Shown piece after piece: positions 1 to 7,133 of a DNA stretch of 64,000 bases. The stretch's first letter is position 1. Each line of letters begins with the position of its first letter. The position numbers and the translations under genes were made by a program. The DNA lies in assembly GCA_034665305.1 (NCBI GenBank), contig JAXDFZ010000024.1, positions 1-64,000 on the forward strand, in the 5' to 3' direction. A model generated the notes under the pieces. It had not been told where the DNA came from, searched no databases, and was given only the letters and a program-made list of their open reading frames with translations. The stretch comes from DASXRU01 sp034665305 (lineage in GTDB: Bacteria; Acidobacteriota; Blastocatellia; Pyrinomonadales; Pyrinomonadaceae).

Positions 1-54
1 CCAGCGTTCGACCTCTTCTTCAACAGGGGTACTGATCTCTTTTGTTTCAGACAT
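1..54 (-). CDS. N-terminal fragment of an unidentified protein
   Basis: An ATG on the minus strand at 54 opens a frame that runs off the left edge of the window. Eighteen codons are visible, reading MSETKEISTPVEEEVERW, an acidic and probably disordered N-terminus. There is no way to tell the family from this. It would be transcribed in the same direction as the two genes to its right, but about 245 bases separate them. Confidence 0.4.
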   Translation of the reverse strand, partial: MSETKEISTPVEEEVERW

Positions 55-299
55 AACGATCGCGATCGCTCTCAGGTGGACTGCAGAATTCGATATTAGT
101 GGAGCAGTATTCGACTGTCAACACAGCTATACTGCGCTGTTTATCCAGTTTTGAAGAGGGGAGCGCGGCTGTGATGGCAGTCACAACCGCGCAGCTCGGC
201 AGGCACTCTCGATGCGTGGCTTTCAAGCAGGGGAACTAGCGGGCAGTCGGCAGGGAAAACAAATTCGGCGCCGTCCGTTATGAAGAGCGTCCCCTTTGC

Positions 300-716
300 T
301 CATTCAACGGGTATGACAATTTCATTTGCTCGCACCATGTTTAGCCGGGTTCTCGCGGCGGCTTCGATAGTACGCGGGTCAGTGCTCAGTTGCTGAATTT
401 CCTGGCGCAGTGATTGGTTGCTGTTGCGCAGTCCATCAACGTCGCTTTGGAGGCGAGCGTATTGCTGCGACGCGAGAGACATTTTGGTTCGGGTGCGCAT
501 TGTCACCGCGACGCATATGGAGAATGTCGCCAGAATTATCATTCCAAAAATGACCCACGCCGGTATTATTCCGCCGCGCCTGCGAACCTCGGCTGGGGTT
601 CCGATAATGTCCTGTGATATCTCTCTGACGGAAGCGAACGAGGTACTTGCCCGTGGAACAACCCGCTGCGCCCGAATCCGCTCATCAACCCAGTAAGAAT
701 TTATGACCCTGCTCAA
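300..716 (-). CDS. FtsB/DivIC-like septum formation initiator protein
   Basis: This 138-residue single-pass membrane protein has a basic cytoplasmic N-terminus of about 48 residues and one transmembrane helix at roughly 50-72. A coiled coil follows at about 78-112. The tail resembles the FtsB/DivIC (septum formation initiator) signature: a short helix rich in Ile, Glu and Ala, then LNMVRANEIVIPVE. Proteins of this family form a periplasmic coiled-coil complex in the divisome. The start codon lies 32 nt inside the upstream phosphohexomutase gene, so the two are probably translated from one message. The long N-terminal tail is unusual for FtsB and is closer to FtsL or DivIC arrangements. Confidence 0.7.
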   Translation of the reverse strand: MSRVINSYWVDERIRAQRVVPRASTSFASVREISQDIIGTPAEVRRRGGIIPAWVIFGMIILATFSICVAVTMRTRTKMSLASQQYARLQSDVDGLRNSNQSLRQEIQQLSTDPRTIEAAARTRLNMVRANEIVIPVE

Positions 717-2082
717 GAAGCACCTCCAAGTCCTTTGCTGATTCAGATTCCGCGTAAATGCGAACTACCGGCTCGGTCCCCGAAGGCCGCATTAACAGCC
801 ATGAACCGTCCGCAAAAATAAACTTAACTCCATCCATTCGATTTGTTCGCTCAACAGGCCGCCCACTAATCTCCTTGAGGTCTTGCTTCAGCTTCGCCCC
901 GAGCGATTCCATGAGTTGCGGAGTCAAGCGTATGCCAATCCTCCCCGACTCCAATTTTCCAACTCGCTGATATAATTCCTTCAACTGCTCCGTCAGACTC
1001 GCGCCGCGCGCCGCAACTGCCTCCGCTGCAAGCAAACACGCAAGGATGCCATCTTTCTCCGGATAGTGACCTTTGATTGAGAGGCCGGCGGACTCTTCAC
1101 CACCAAGGATGATCTTGTCTTCATTGATGAGCTCTCCAATGTATTTGAAACCTACGGGCGTTTCGAATACTTCACAACCGCGCGCTTTCGCGACGCGATC
1201 CACCAGATGCGAAGTTGCTACGGAGCGAGCAACAGCCCCCGTCCAACCACGAGACTCAGCGAGATAATCGAAGAGAATGGCGATCAACTGATTTGGTGTT
1301 ATGAATGTTCCGTCGCGATCAATGATTCCAAAACGATCCGCATCTCCGTCAGTAGCTAACCCGAGAACACAGTCTTTGCTAAGAACCAGCGAACGCAACT
1401 CACCGAGATGGCTCATTTCCGGTTCTGGGGCGTGCCCGCCAAACATGACGTCGCGCCAATCGTGAATAGTTTCAACGTCAATACCGTGCGTGCGGAGCAG
1501 GCCGTCCAGATATCCGCGCCCGGTGCCCCACATCGGGTCGTAAGCGTAGGTCCCGCCGGCTTTGGCGATGACATCGAGGCGAACCTTGGTCGCCAAATCC
1601 TGAAGATAGCCGGGGCGGGCATCGAACGAGATGTATTCGCCTTTGGCGGCCGGGCGCTGCTGAAGTTTTTGCAGTTCACTTATGCGGCGCTCGATGTTCT
1701 GCGTAACCGCGGGCAAGGCCGGGGCGCCGTCGGCCGTTGAAAGCTTCATGCCGTTGTATTCAGGCGGATTGTGCGAGGCGGTAAAGTTGATCCCGGCCGC
1801 GGCCTTTTCACTGCGAATTGCATGCGAAATGCAGGGCGTGGGAGTGAACTCATCGCACAATAGGGTCCGAAATCCGTTGCCGGAAACCTGTGCGGCACAT
1901 TCGGCAGCGAATTTTTCACCCAGGAAACGAGTGTCGTTGCCTATTACAAAGGAATTGTTGGCGGAATTGGGCTCTTCCTTGAAATGGTCGCAAATCGCTT
2001 GCGAGACGGTTCGAACCTGTGAAAAGGTGAACTGGTCTGCAATTACTGCGCGCCAACCTGATGTGCCGAAGCGAATGTCCAT
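685..2082 (-). CDS. Phosphoglucomutase/phosphomannomutase family protein
   Basis: The 465-residue protein is a four-domain alpha-D-phosphohexomutase, which moves phosphate between C1 and C6 (or another hydroxyl) of a hexose through a phosphoserine. The N-terminal FGTSGWRA motif is followed by the active-site loop TASHNPP with the phosphoserine at about residue 103. Further on are the metal loop DGDADR, the sugar-binding loop GGEESAG and the C-terminal phosphate-binding loop RPSGTEPVVRIYAES. All catalytic motifs are present and the length is normal. Glucose, mannose and glucosamine phosphates cannot be told apart by eye. It overlaps the septum protein gene downstream, hinting at a cell-envelope role, but that is inference. 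Confidence 0.9.
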   Translation of the reverse strand: MDIRFGTSGWRAVIADQFTFSQVRTVSQAICDHFKEEPNSANNSFVIGNDTRFLGEKFAAECAAQVSGNGFRTLLCDEFTPTPCISHAIRSEKAAAGINFTASHNPPEYNGMKLSTADGAPALPAVTQNIERRISELQKLQQRPAAKGEYISFDARPGYLQDLATKVRLDVIAKAGGTYAYDPMWGTGRGYLDGLLRTHGIDVETIHDWRDVMFGGHAPEPEMSHLGELRSLVLSKDCVLGLATDGDADRFGIIDRDGTFITPNQLIAILFDYLAESRGWTGAVARSVATSHLVDRVAKARGCEVFETPVGFKYIGELINEDKIILGGEESAGLSIKGHYPEKDGILACLLAAEAVAARGASLTEQLKELYQRVGKLESGRIGIRLTPQLMESLGAKLKQDLKEISGRPVERTNRMDGVKFIFADGSWLLMRPSGTEPVVRIYAESESAKDLEVLLEQGHKFLLG

Positions 2083-2388
2083 TTTCAGGGGGTTTCAGGG
2101 GTCTAAAGAGTCCCTAACCACAAGATAACTGGTTCAACAGGGTACAAGAGCCCATTAGCTGTACCCACATCGATTTCAATCCCTTGCCAGTCAATGCTTT
2201 AGGGGCTAGGGTGGGCGGACTGTAACATTGGCCATTTTCACTGTAAAGACATTTCTTTGCAACAACTTCGCAAGCTAAGTTCAACATACACTTGAGGTAA
2301 GCGGCTTTAAGCGCTTAATTCGGCGTACAGCTGGCGAACGAAAGAAACGCAGTCGATCTATCACCTCTCGCAGGCAGTTAAAAATTGT
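2083..2388. other. Intergenic region between divergent genes
   Basis: This is the gap between the divergent phosphohexomutase and the sigma-54 activator gene. I see no ORF with coding character and no RNA gene. It presumably carries the minus-strand promoter of the phosphohexomutase operon, but I could not identify a convincing -35/-10 pair for it. The plus-strand promoter is listed separately. Confidence 0.4.
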
Positions 2389-2417
2389 TTGACACTCTAA
2401 AATCTGCAAACTAGACT
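2389..2417 (+). promoter_or_regulatory. Sigma-70-type promoter for the sigma-54 activator gene
   Basis: A perfect -35 hexamer TTGACA (2389-2394) is followed after 17 bases by TAGACT (2412-2417), matching TATAAT at four of six positions. It reads toward the activator gene and would leave a leader of about 130 nt before the ATG at 2551. This is the best housekeeping promoter match seen in the window. Confidence 0.6.
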
Positions 2418-2550
2418 GTCTCCGGCCTGAGCCTCATACCTTTGAATTTTGTCCCCGCGGCCTCCTCTGAAGCATTGGCAACGACGATGGAACCAGCGTT
2501 GCTAGGGATCTGAAAGCCACCGTTAAAGTTCATCAGAAGGAATCGCTGAT

Positions 2551-4098
2551 ATGTCTAATCGAGCGTTTGCGATTGAGTCCGATCTGGTTGGAGAAAACCC
2601 CCTACGCGAAAACCACTTGCCGCTTGGCTCCATGGTGCGCGCCATCTGTGAGGCCGCGTCCGCCGGCCCGGAGATGTTGTATGAAGCAATGCTCAAGCTG
2701 GCATTGATGGTTGATATGACTGCGCCCACCTACGGCTTGGGAACCTGGGCCCAGCAGGTTGGCGAGCGACCAAATCTGAAGTGGGCGGAAGGTCTCACCA
2801 GTGACGAAATCGCAGAGGGCGAAAAAGCAGTCGGTGATGCGTTGGCATCAAACGGTCGTAAGAGCAGAAGGTTCAAGCCCGGCGACGAGGCCATCTGTTT
2901 GGTGCTAAGCGTCCCGGGGATCGGACGCGAGGGGACGGCTTTGTATGGACGTTGCGTGCGCCCGCTGACTGGAAGACAAGCGACTGAACTTGAGGCGCTG
3001 GGCGAAGTAGCTGAGCTAGCGCAGTCGTACGTTCACCTTCGATCGAAGGAACAGGGAGTGAGCGCTGCGAAGCATTTGATTCCGAGTTCAACCTTGCCGG
3101 AGATGGTCTTCAAGAGTAGGGCCATGTCGGAAGTTGCCAAGGCTGTGGAGCGCATCAAAGATTCCGACTCGTGCGTTTTGATCACCGGCGACTCCGGAAC
3201 GGGTAAGGAGCTGGTGGCCCGCGCCATTCATCGTCTGAGCCGTCGCAGCCACAAAGACTTCATCCCATTCAATTGCACGTCCGGTTCGGCAGAGTTAATT
3301 GAAAGCATGCTCTTTGGGCATCGCAAGGGTGCGTTCACGGGCGCTTTCGCGGAGCACGCGGGATTCATTCGCGCCGCTGAGGGCGGCACACTGTTCCTGG
3401 ATGAGATTGGCGATCTGCCGCTCTCCTTGCAACCTAAGCTGTTGCGCTTTCTCCAGGAAGGAGAGATTCAACCGCTCGGCGAAAGTAGTCCGCGAAAAGT
3501 GAACGTGCGCGTGGTTGCCGCCACGCATAAAGATCTGGAAAAGGCCGTCAGGGAGGGATTGTTTCGGGAAGATCTCTACTACCGGGTCGCCTCTCTGTCA
3601 GTTCACATTCCCCCGCTGCGCGAGCGACCGGAAGATACAGCGACTCTAATCTCCCACTTCCTGACTCATTATGTTCGCCGCAATGATCGTCAGATTGCGG
3701 GCATCACCGCGGCAGCCATTCAGGCGCTCCAGGATTACAGTTGGCCCGGTAATGTGCGCGAGCTGGCCGCTGAAATTGAGCGACTGGTTTTGTACGCGGA
3801 CGAAGGCAACTACATTACACTCGAGGACATCAGCCCTCGTATTCTGCCGCCCGGTTCAGTCAGCGAAAACCGTTCGGATTCCCCGGCGAACCTGGATCAT
3901 TTACTGGAAGATTTTGAACGGCGCGTAATCACGGAAGCGCTGCGCAGGCATGACTGCAATGTAGCGCGCGCCAGCGTGGCGCTGGGCTTAGGTTCCCGGC
4001 AGACGCTTTACAAGAAACTCAAACGCCTGGCAATCGATGTCGGGGAGTTTCTCAACGAAGACACCGAACCCGGACTGCAATTGCGAGCGCAACGCTGA
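2551..4098 (+). CDS. Sigma-54-dependent transcriptional activator, NtrC/Fis family
   Basis: The 515-residue protein has a roughly 170-residue N-terminal sensory region, probably GAF-like, with no phosphorylatable receiver motif visible. The AAA+ domain has Walker A GDSGTGKE at about 213-220 and the sigma-54-contacting loop GAFTGA at 260-265. Its Walker B region contains LFLDEIGDLP, and the arginine-rich LRERPED sensor segment is present. A Fis-type helix-turn-helix lies near the C-terminus (about 470-505). Such proteins hydrolyse ATP to open promoter complexes made with RpoN. The gene sits directly upstream of the tad locus in the same direction. A sigma-54-like promoter and palindromes lie in the gap between them, so it is the obvious candidate activator of the pilus genes; that link is inferred. 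Confidence 0.92.
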   Translation: MSNRAFAIESDLVGENPLRENHLPLGSMVRAICEAASAGPEMLYEAMLKLALMVDMTAPTYGLGTWAQQVGERPNLKWAEGLTSDEIAEGEKAVGDALASNGRKSRRFKPGDEAICLVLSVPGIGREGTALYGRCVRPLTGRQATELEALGEVAELAQSYVHLRSKEQGVSAAKHLIPSSTLPEMVFKSRAMSEVAKAVERIKDSDSCVLITGDSGTGKELVARAIHRLSRRSHKDFIPFNCTSGSAELIESMLFGHRKGAFTGAFAEHAGFIRAAEGGTLFLDEIGDLPLSLQPKLLRFLQEGEIQPLGESSPRKVNVRVVAATHKDLEKAVREGLFREDLYYRVASLSVHIPPLRERPEDTATLISHFLTHYVRRNDRQIAGITAAAIQALQDYSWPGNVRELAAEIERLVLYADEGNYITLEDISPRILPPGSVSENRSDSPANLDHLLEDFERRVITEALRRHDCNVARASVALGLGSRQTLYKKLKRLAIDVGEFLNEDTEPGLQLRAQR

Positions 4099-4131
4099 GG
4101 CCTCGTTAACAACAAACACGAACTGCCTTTC

Positions 4132-4168
4132 AAGCATTCGAGATTTGATCTCGAATGCTTTTTCTTTT
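4132..4168 (+). terminator. Rho-independent terminator after the sigma-54 activator gene
   Basis: A perfect 13-bp stem (4132-4144 with 4148-4160, loop of three) is followed by a T-rich run TTTCTTTT. It ends the activator transcript and insulates the tad locus, which therefore needs its own promoter. Confidence 0.9.
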
Positions 4169-4170
4169 GT

Positions 4171-4187
4171 TTACTGGCTTCCAGTAA
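4171..4187. promoter_or_regulatory. 17-bp palindrome, candidate activator-binding site
   Basis: TTACTGG and CCAGTAA flank a 3-base spacer, giving a perfect two-fold symmetric site about 212 bases upstream of the -24 element at 4399. Fis-type sigma-54 activators bind such dyads 80-250 bases upstream of their promoters. A second short dyad with the half-sites in reverse order, CCAGT-N4-ACTGG, lies near 4375. The assignment is inference from position and symmetry. Confidence 0.4.
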
Positions 4188-4202
4188 TTCCCCATGTGAA
4201 CT

Positions 4203-4219
4203 GCGAGGTTGATCCTCGC
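4203..4219. promoter_or_regulatory. Second inverted repeat upstream of the tad genes
   Basis: GCGAGG and its reverse complement CCTCGC are separated by five bases. It lies between the 17-bp palindrome and the sigma-54-like promoter and could be another operator half-pair or a chance dyad. Confidence 0.25.
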
Positions 4220-4398
4220 TGGTTGAAGTAACCGTGCGGCGACAACCACGATTCGGCAAGCGGGCGCTCACTATTCAGTTTGCGCAGGCCTCGCTCTTCG
4301 CAATTTCCCATGGCCTCCTTGTTAACTCGCGGCGACAAACCGACCCCGCCCGCCATGAGAATCGCTCGTGTTTCCAGTCGCCACTGGCAAAGCCGATG

Positions 4399-4414
4399 TG
4401 GCACGGGCCTTGTT
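4399..4414 (+). promoter_or_regulatory. Sigma-54-like promoter of the tad locus
   Basis: TGGCACG, four bases, then TTGT matches the -24/-12 consensus TGGCACG-N4-TTGC with one mismatch (T for C in the -12 element) and exact spacing. Transcription would begin near 4424-4426. It lies 300 bases downstream of a sigma-54 activator gene and just upstream of the first small tad-cluster ORF. Both facts make a chance match less likely. Confidence 0.5.
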
Positions 4415-4485
4415 AAGAGAGCCAGCAGCAAGGACACATGAAAGTGCTCGCGGTCTTTGCAAGAGAGAGAGAAAGAAAAACCGCT

Positions 4486-4758
4486 ATGAAGAACGTTTCT
4501 CAAAAGCTCCTCTGGTCCGTCATCGCAGTCGCGCTGTTAGCGCCCTTATCGGCGGCAGCGTTAATTGTCGGCGCTAGAGTTGCTGAACTAACACAGAGTG
4601 ATGGGAACGATTTGTTACTGGTCGCCCTGGCTTTTGGCGGGGCGGCAGTCAGCGCATTGAATGGCCTCGGTCGCAGAATGGCCGTTGTCAGCGGGGCTCC
4701 GCAGCGTCAGCCGAAAGTTTCCCGGCGCGCGCGATCGGTGGTCCATCTGAACTACTAA
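4486..4758 (+). CDS. Small two-helix membrane protein at the head of the tad locus
   Basis: This 90-residue protein begins MKNVSQKLLW and has a hydrophobic segment at about 8-28. A second one follows at about 40-60, and the C-terminus is short and very basic. I do not recognise the family. The ATG at 4486 was preferred because it puts the first hydrophobic segment at the N-terminus like a signal anchor. An in-frame ATG at 4438 preceded by AAGGA only three bases away is possible and would add 16 basic residues. It is the first gene after the sigma-54-like promoter and precedes the pilins by 80 bases. A role in Tad pilus biogenesis is suggested only by location. Confidence 0.55.
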   Translation: MKNVSQKLLWSVIAVALLAPLSAAALIVGARVAELTQSDGNDLLLVALAFGGAAVSALNGLGRRMAVVSGAPQRQPKVSRRARSVVHLNY

Positions 4759-4838
4759 TTACCTTCGTGAATCAACACGCAGTGCTCGAACTCGGGCATC
4801 CGCTTAACCCTAACCCAACCTACAAAGGAGCAACGATC

Positions 4839-5003
4839 ATGATTAAGAATTTCTTTCGCGATGAGACAGGTCTGGAGTTGTCAGAATACGCCGTTGCGGC
4901 GGCGTTGGTGGCGATTGCCGTCGTCGGAGCGTTTTTCACACTCGGCGGTACGATCAGCACGAAGATCAACGAGCTGGGCACGCATATCAGCACCGGCAAA
5001 TAG
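4839..5003 (+). CDS. flp: Flp-family type IVb pilin, copy 1
   Basis: The 54-residue prepilin has a short charged leader MIKNFFRDETG, then the LELSEYAVAAAL helix with the invariant Glu and Tyr of Flp pilins. CpaA would cut after the Gly. The hydrophobic stretch VAIAVVGAFFTLGG follows, then a short soluble tail. The ATG at 4839 has an excellent AAGGAG eight bases upstream, which decides the start over an upstream in-frame GTG. It is the first of three tandem pilins, nearly identical to copy 2 over the mature region. Mature subunits polymerise into the adhesive Flp/Tad pilus. Confidence 0.93.
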   Translation: MIKNFFRDETGLELSEYAVAAALVAIAVVGAFFTLGGTISTKINELGTHISTGK

Positions 5004-5017
5004 ATTGCAGGTTGAAG

Positions 5018-5054
5018 CAGGCGCGCTTTAGCCGGCGGCGGCGGGGCGCGCTTG
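5018..5054 (+). other. Intercistronic hairpin between pilins 1 and 2
   Basis: A GC-rich stem built on GCGCGC (5021-5026 with 5046-5051, extendable by three pairs including one G-T) encloses a G-rich loop. There is no T-run after it, so it is unlikely to terminate. It may stabilise the 3' end of the pilin message or partly stop transcription. Confidence 0.3.
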
Positions 5055-5085
5055 TCTTCCTCTACCAAAGTAAGGAGTCAAGACA

Positions 5086-5250
5086 ATGATCAGGAGATTC
5101 ATTCGAGACGAAAGTGGTTTGGAGCTCTCGGAATATGCAGTGGCGGCGGCACTCGTAGCCATCGCAGTTGTCGGAGCGTTTTTCACCCTCGGCGGATCGA
5201 TCAGCACCAAGATTAACGAGCTGGGCACACACATCAGTACGGGCAAGTAG
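5086..5250 (+). CDS. flp: Flp-family type IVb pilin, copy 2
   Basis: This 54-residue prepilin begins MIRRFIRDESG and continues with the same LELSEYAVAAAL processing helix and C-terminus as copy 1. In the mature part only one residue differs (Ser for Thr after FTLGG); the other changes are in the leader. TAAGGAG lies nine bases before the ATG. Being this short it is easily missed by automated calling. The near-identity with copy 1 points to recent duplication or gene conversion. Confidence 0.93.
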   Translation: MIRRFIRDESGLELSEYAVAAALVAIAVVGAFFTLGGSISTKINELGTHISTGK

Positions 5251-5276
5251 CCACCGGCTGCAAATACGCAGCGCCG

Positions 5277-5303
5277 GCTGCCACTTTCATCAAGGGTGGC
5301 AGC
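5277..5303 (+). other. Intercistronic hairpin between pilins 2 and 3
   Basis: A perfect 8-bp stem (GCTGCCAC at 5277-5284 with GTGGCAGC at 5296-5303) closes an 11-base loop in the space between the second and third pilin genes. It has no T-run. It could protect an upstream pilin message from 3' decay and so raise pilin dosage over the assembly genes. Confidence 0.35.
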
Positions 5304-5331
5304 TGTTACTTCACACCCTGCGAGTAAGACC

Positions 5332-5496
5332 ATGATCAAAAAATTCTTAAAAGACGAAACAGGTCTCGAGCTTTCGGAGTATGCCGTGGCCGCAGCCCTG
5401 GTCGCGATTGCCGTGGCCGGTGTGTTCATGGCGTTGGGTGACACGATCACCGGCAGAATCAACGAACTTTCCGGCCACATCACGGCGGGTAAATGA
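5332..5496 (+). CDS. flp: Flp-family type IVb pilin, copy 3 (divergent)
   Basis: The 54-residue prepilin begins MIKKFLKDETG and shares the LELSEYAVAAAL helix. It differs in the second half (GVFMALGDTITGRINELSG), so it is the divergent paralogue. The upstream ribosome-binding sequence is poor compared with copies 1 and 2, suggesting lower expression. A minor-pilin or alternative-subunit role is possible but not shown by the sequence. Confidence 0.9.
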   Translation: MIKKFLKDETGLELSEYAVAAALVAIAVAGVFMALGDTITGRINELSGHITAGK

Positions 5497-5535
5497 ACAC
5501 CGTCAGACAAACCGTTCTGATCAAGACAACTTAAG

Positions 5536-6060
5536 ATGATGTCGCTGCTAATCACCAATATCTGTTTGCTTTCAACGCTCGCGGTGATGATCGCCTATCA
5601 CGACATGCGTTACCGCCGCATACCGAATGCGGTCGTGCTGACAACGCTCTTGAGCGGGATTGCGATCAATGCTGTCTTCGGCGGCGTGCAGGGCGCGATT
5701 GCCAGTCTAAAAGGCTGCGGCTTCGCTTTCATCCTTATGTTTGCGTTGCACGTTTTCGGCGCGATGGGCGCCGGCGACGTAAAGCTCTTTGCCGCCATCG
5801 GATCGGTAATCGGCAGTGCGCTCGTACTGCCCACTTTTGTGGTGGTGATACTTACCGGAGGCGTCCTGGCGGTGTGTTCGATGATTCGCCTCGGTGCAGT
5901 GCGCTCGACGATGCAGCGCGTCGTTCAAATCTTCGCCGGTCTCATGCCGGGATGGGAAATGCCGCGCTTCGCGGTGCCGGCTGACCGTCGCCAGACGATT
6001 CCTTACGGCGTAGCCATCATGTTGGGAAGTCTCATTTCCCTGACAATCTTCAGCGCGTAA
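5536..6060 (+). CDS. cpaA: Prepilin peptidase CpaA/TadV
   Basis: This 174-residue polytopic membrane aspartyl protease belongs to the A24 family and removes the leader from Flp and TadE-like prepilins at the inner membrane. The two catalytic aspartates are in YHDMRYRRIPN (D23) and in the GxGD-type motif GAGDVKLF (D81). About six hydrophobic segments are visible. It is the short form without a methylase domain, typical of tad loci. It follows the pilins directly. Confidence 0.93.
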   Translation: MMSLLITNICLLSTLAVMIAYHDMRYRRIPNAVVLTTLLSGIAINAVFGGVQGAIASLKGCGFAFILMFALHVFGAMGAGDVKLFAAIGSVIGSALVLPTFVVVILTGGVLAVCSMIRLGAVRSTMQRVVQIFAGLMPGWEMPRFAVPADRRQTIPYGVAIMLGSLISLTIFSA

Positions 6061-6115
6061 CGCGGACGGCCGCCACCGCGCGCTGCGAATCGAAAAATTT
6101 CGGGAGATTAAAGCC

Positions 6116-7018
6116 ATGCGAAATAAACGCTTCTTCCTCGTGCTAATCGGCGCGCTAGTTTTTGGGCTGCTGGCCGCAGTTTCGGTCAGCCGTTACCTAA
6201 GCAGCGCGCAGGCCTACACGAAAAGCCTGAACAACGTCGCGGTCGCGAAGGTGACAATCCCTTTGGGGACCAAGATCATCCCGGAACAAATAATGATGGT
6301 CCAATTTCCCGGCGAGTCGATGCCGGAGGGCACGTTTGATTCAGTCGAAAAACTAACTGGCCGCGTGGCGGTCGTGAACATTGCCGCCCGTGAACCCGTC
6401 ACTAATGTGAAGTTGGCAGTTGCCGGCACCGCCGGTGGCCTATCCGCTGTGATTCCCGACGGCTACCGCGCAATGACGGTCAAGGTTGACGACGTTGTGG
6501 GTATCTCCGGCTTCATTATGCCGGGCGCATTGGTGGACGTGGTGGTGGTGATCGTTCCGACGGACAAAGGATTTACCCAGGACCCAATCTCGAAAATCGT
6601 TTTGCAGAACATCAAGGTGCTGGCGAATGGCCAGAACATCGATCAGCCAAAAAACGAGCGCGAGCCAAGCAGCGTCAAGGCAGTGACTTTGCAGGTCACT
6701 CCCGAGCAGGCGGAGAAACTGGCGCTGGCGGCCTCCGAAGGAAAGCTCCAGCTGGTGATGCGCAATTCAGTCGACCAGGGTGACACTCCGACTTCCGGGG
6801 TGAACAAGCGCGGCCTGCTCAGCGGCGAGCACGCGATGCCCGCGCCGGAGCCCGGGATTAAGACCGATCAGCCGGCGGCTGAGACAAAACCTGTCCGACG
6901 ACCGCGTCCCATTGCCGCGCTCAACCCGGTCGCTCCCAAACACGACGTGGTCCAACCTCCGAGGTTCTCGGTGGAAATGATCGAGGGCGCGAAAAAGCGC
7001 AGCGTTGATTTCCCATAG
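6116..7018 (+). CDS. cpaB: Flp pilus assembly protein CpaB/RcpC
   Basis: The 300-residue protein has an N-terminal membrane anchor (about 5-25) and then a SAF domain at about 40-105 with the pattern VTIPLGTKIIPEQIM. An RcpC-type domain follows to about 215. The last 75 residues are rich in Pro, Ala and Arg and probably disordered in the periplasm. CpaB is thought to sit at the outer-membrane secretin and position the pilus. GGGAG lies upstream of the ATG. It is flanked by cpaA and cpaC as in most tad loci. Confidence 0.92.
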   Translation: MRNKRFFLVLIGALVFGLLAAVSVSRYLSSAQAYTKSLNNVAVAKVTIPLGTKIIPEQIMMVQFPGESMPEGTFDSVEKLTGRVAVVNIAAREPVTNVKLAVAGTAGGLSAVIPDGYRAMTVKVDDVVGISGFIMPGALVDVVVVIVPTDKGFTQDPISKIVLQNIKVLANGQNIDQPKNEREPSSVKAVTLQVTPEQAEKLALAASEGKLQLVMRNSVDQGDTPTSGVNKRGLLSGEHAMPAPEPGIKTDQPAAETKPVRRPRPIAALNPVAPKHDVVQPPRFSVEMIEGAKKRSVDFP

Positions 7019-7133
7019 CGCGTCGCGCATCGAGGAAACAGGACCAGCAGTTCTGCGGTTGCAGTCGGACGACTGCATCAAGAGAAGTCGACCGCACACC
7101 GATACCGTTAGCACCACACAAGGAGCCGAAATC

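Noticed and set aside
1408..2128. Long plus-strand frames opposite the phosphohexomutase gene
   Set aside because: They are antisense shadows of a gene with all family motifs on the minus strand.
4081..4270. Minus-strand frame of 87 codons over the activator terminator
   Set aside because: It runs through a strong rho-independent terminator and the end of a well-supported plus-strand gene.
4399..4438. ATG at 4438 with AAGGA as start of the first tad-locus ORF
   Set aside because: The spacing to AAGGA is only three bases and the leader from the predicted sigma-54 start would be too short. The ATG at 4486 begins directly before the hydrophobic segment.
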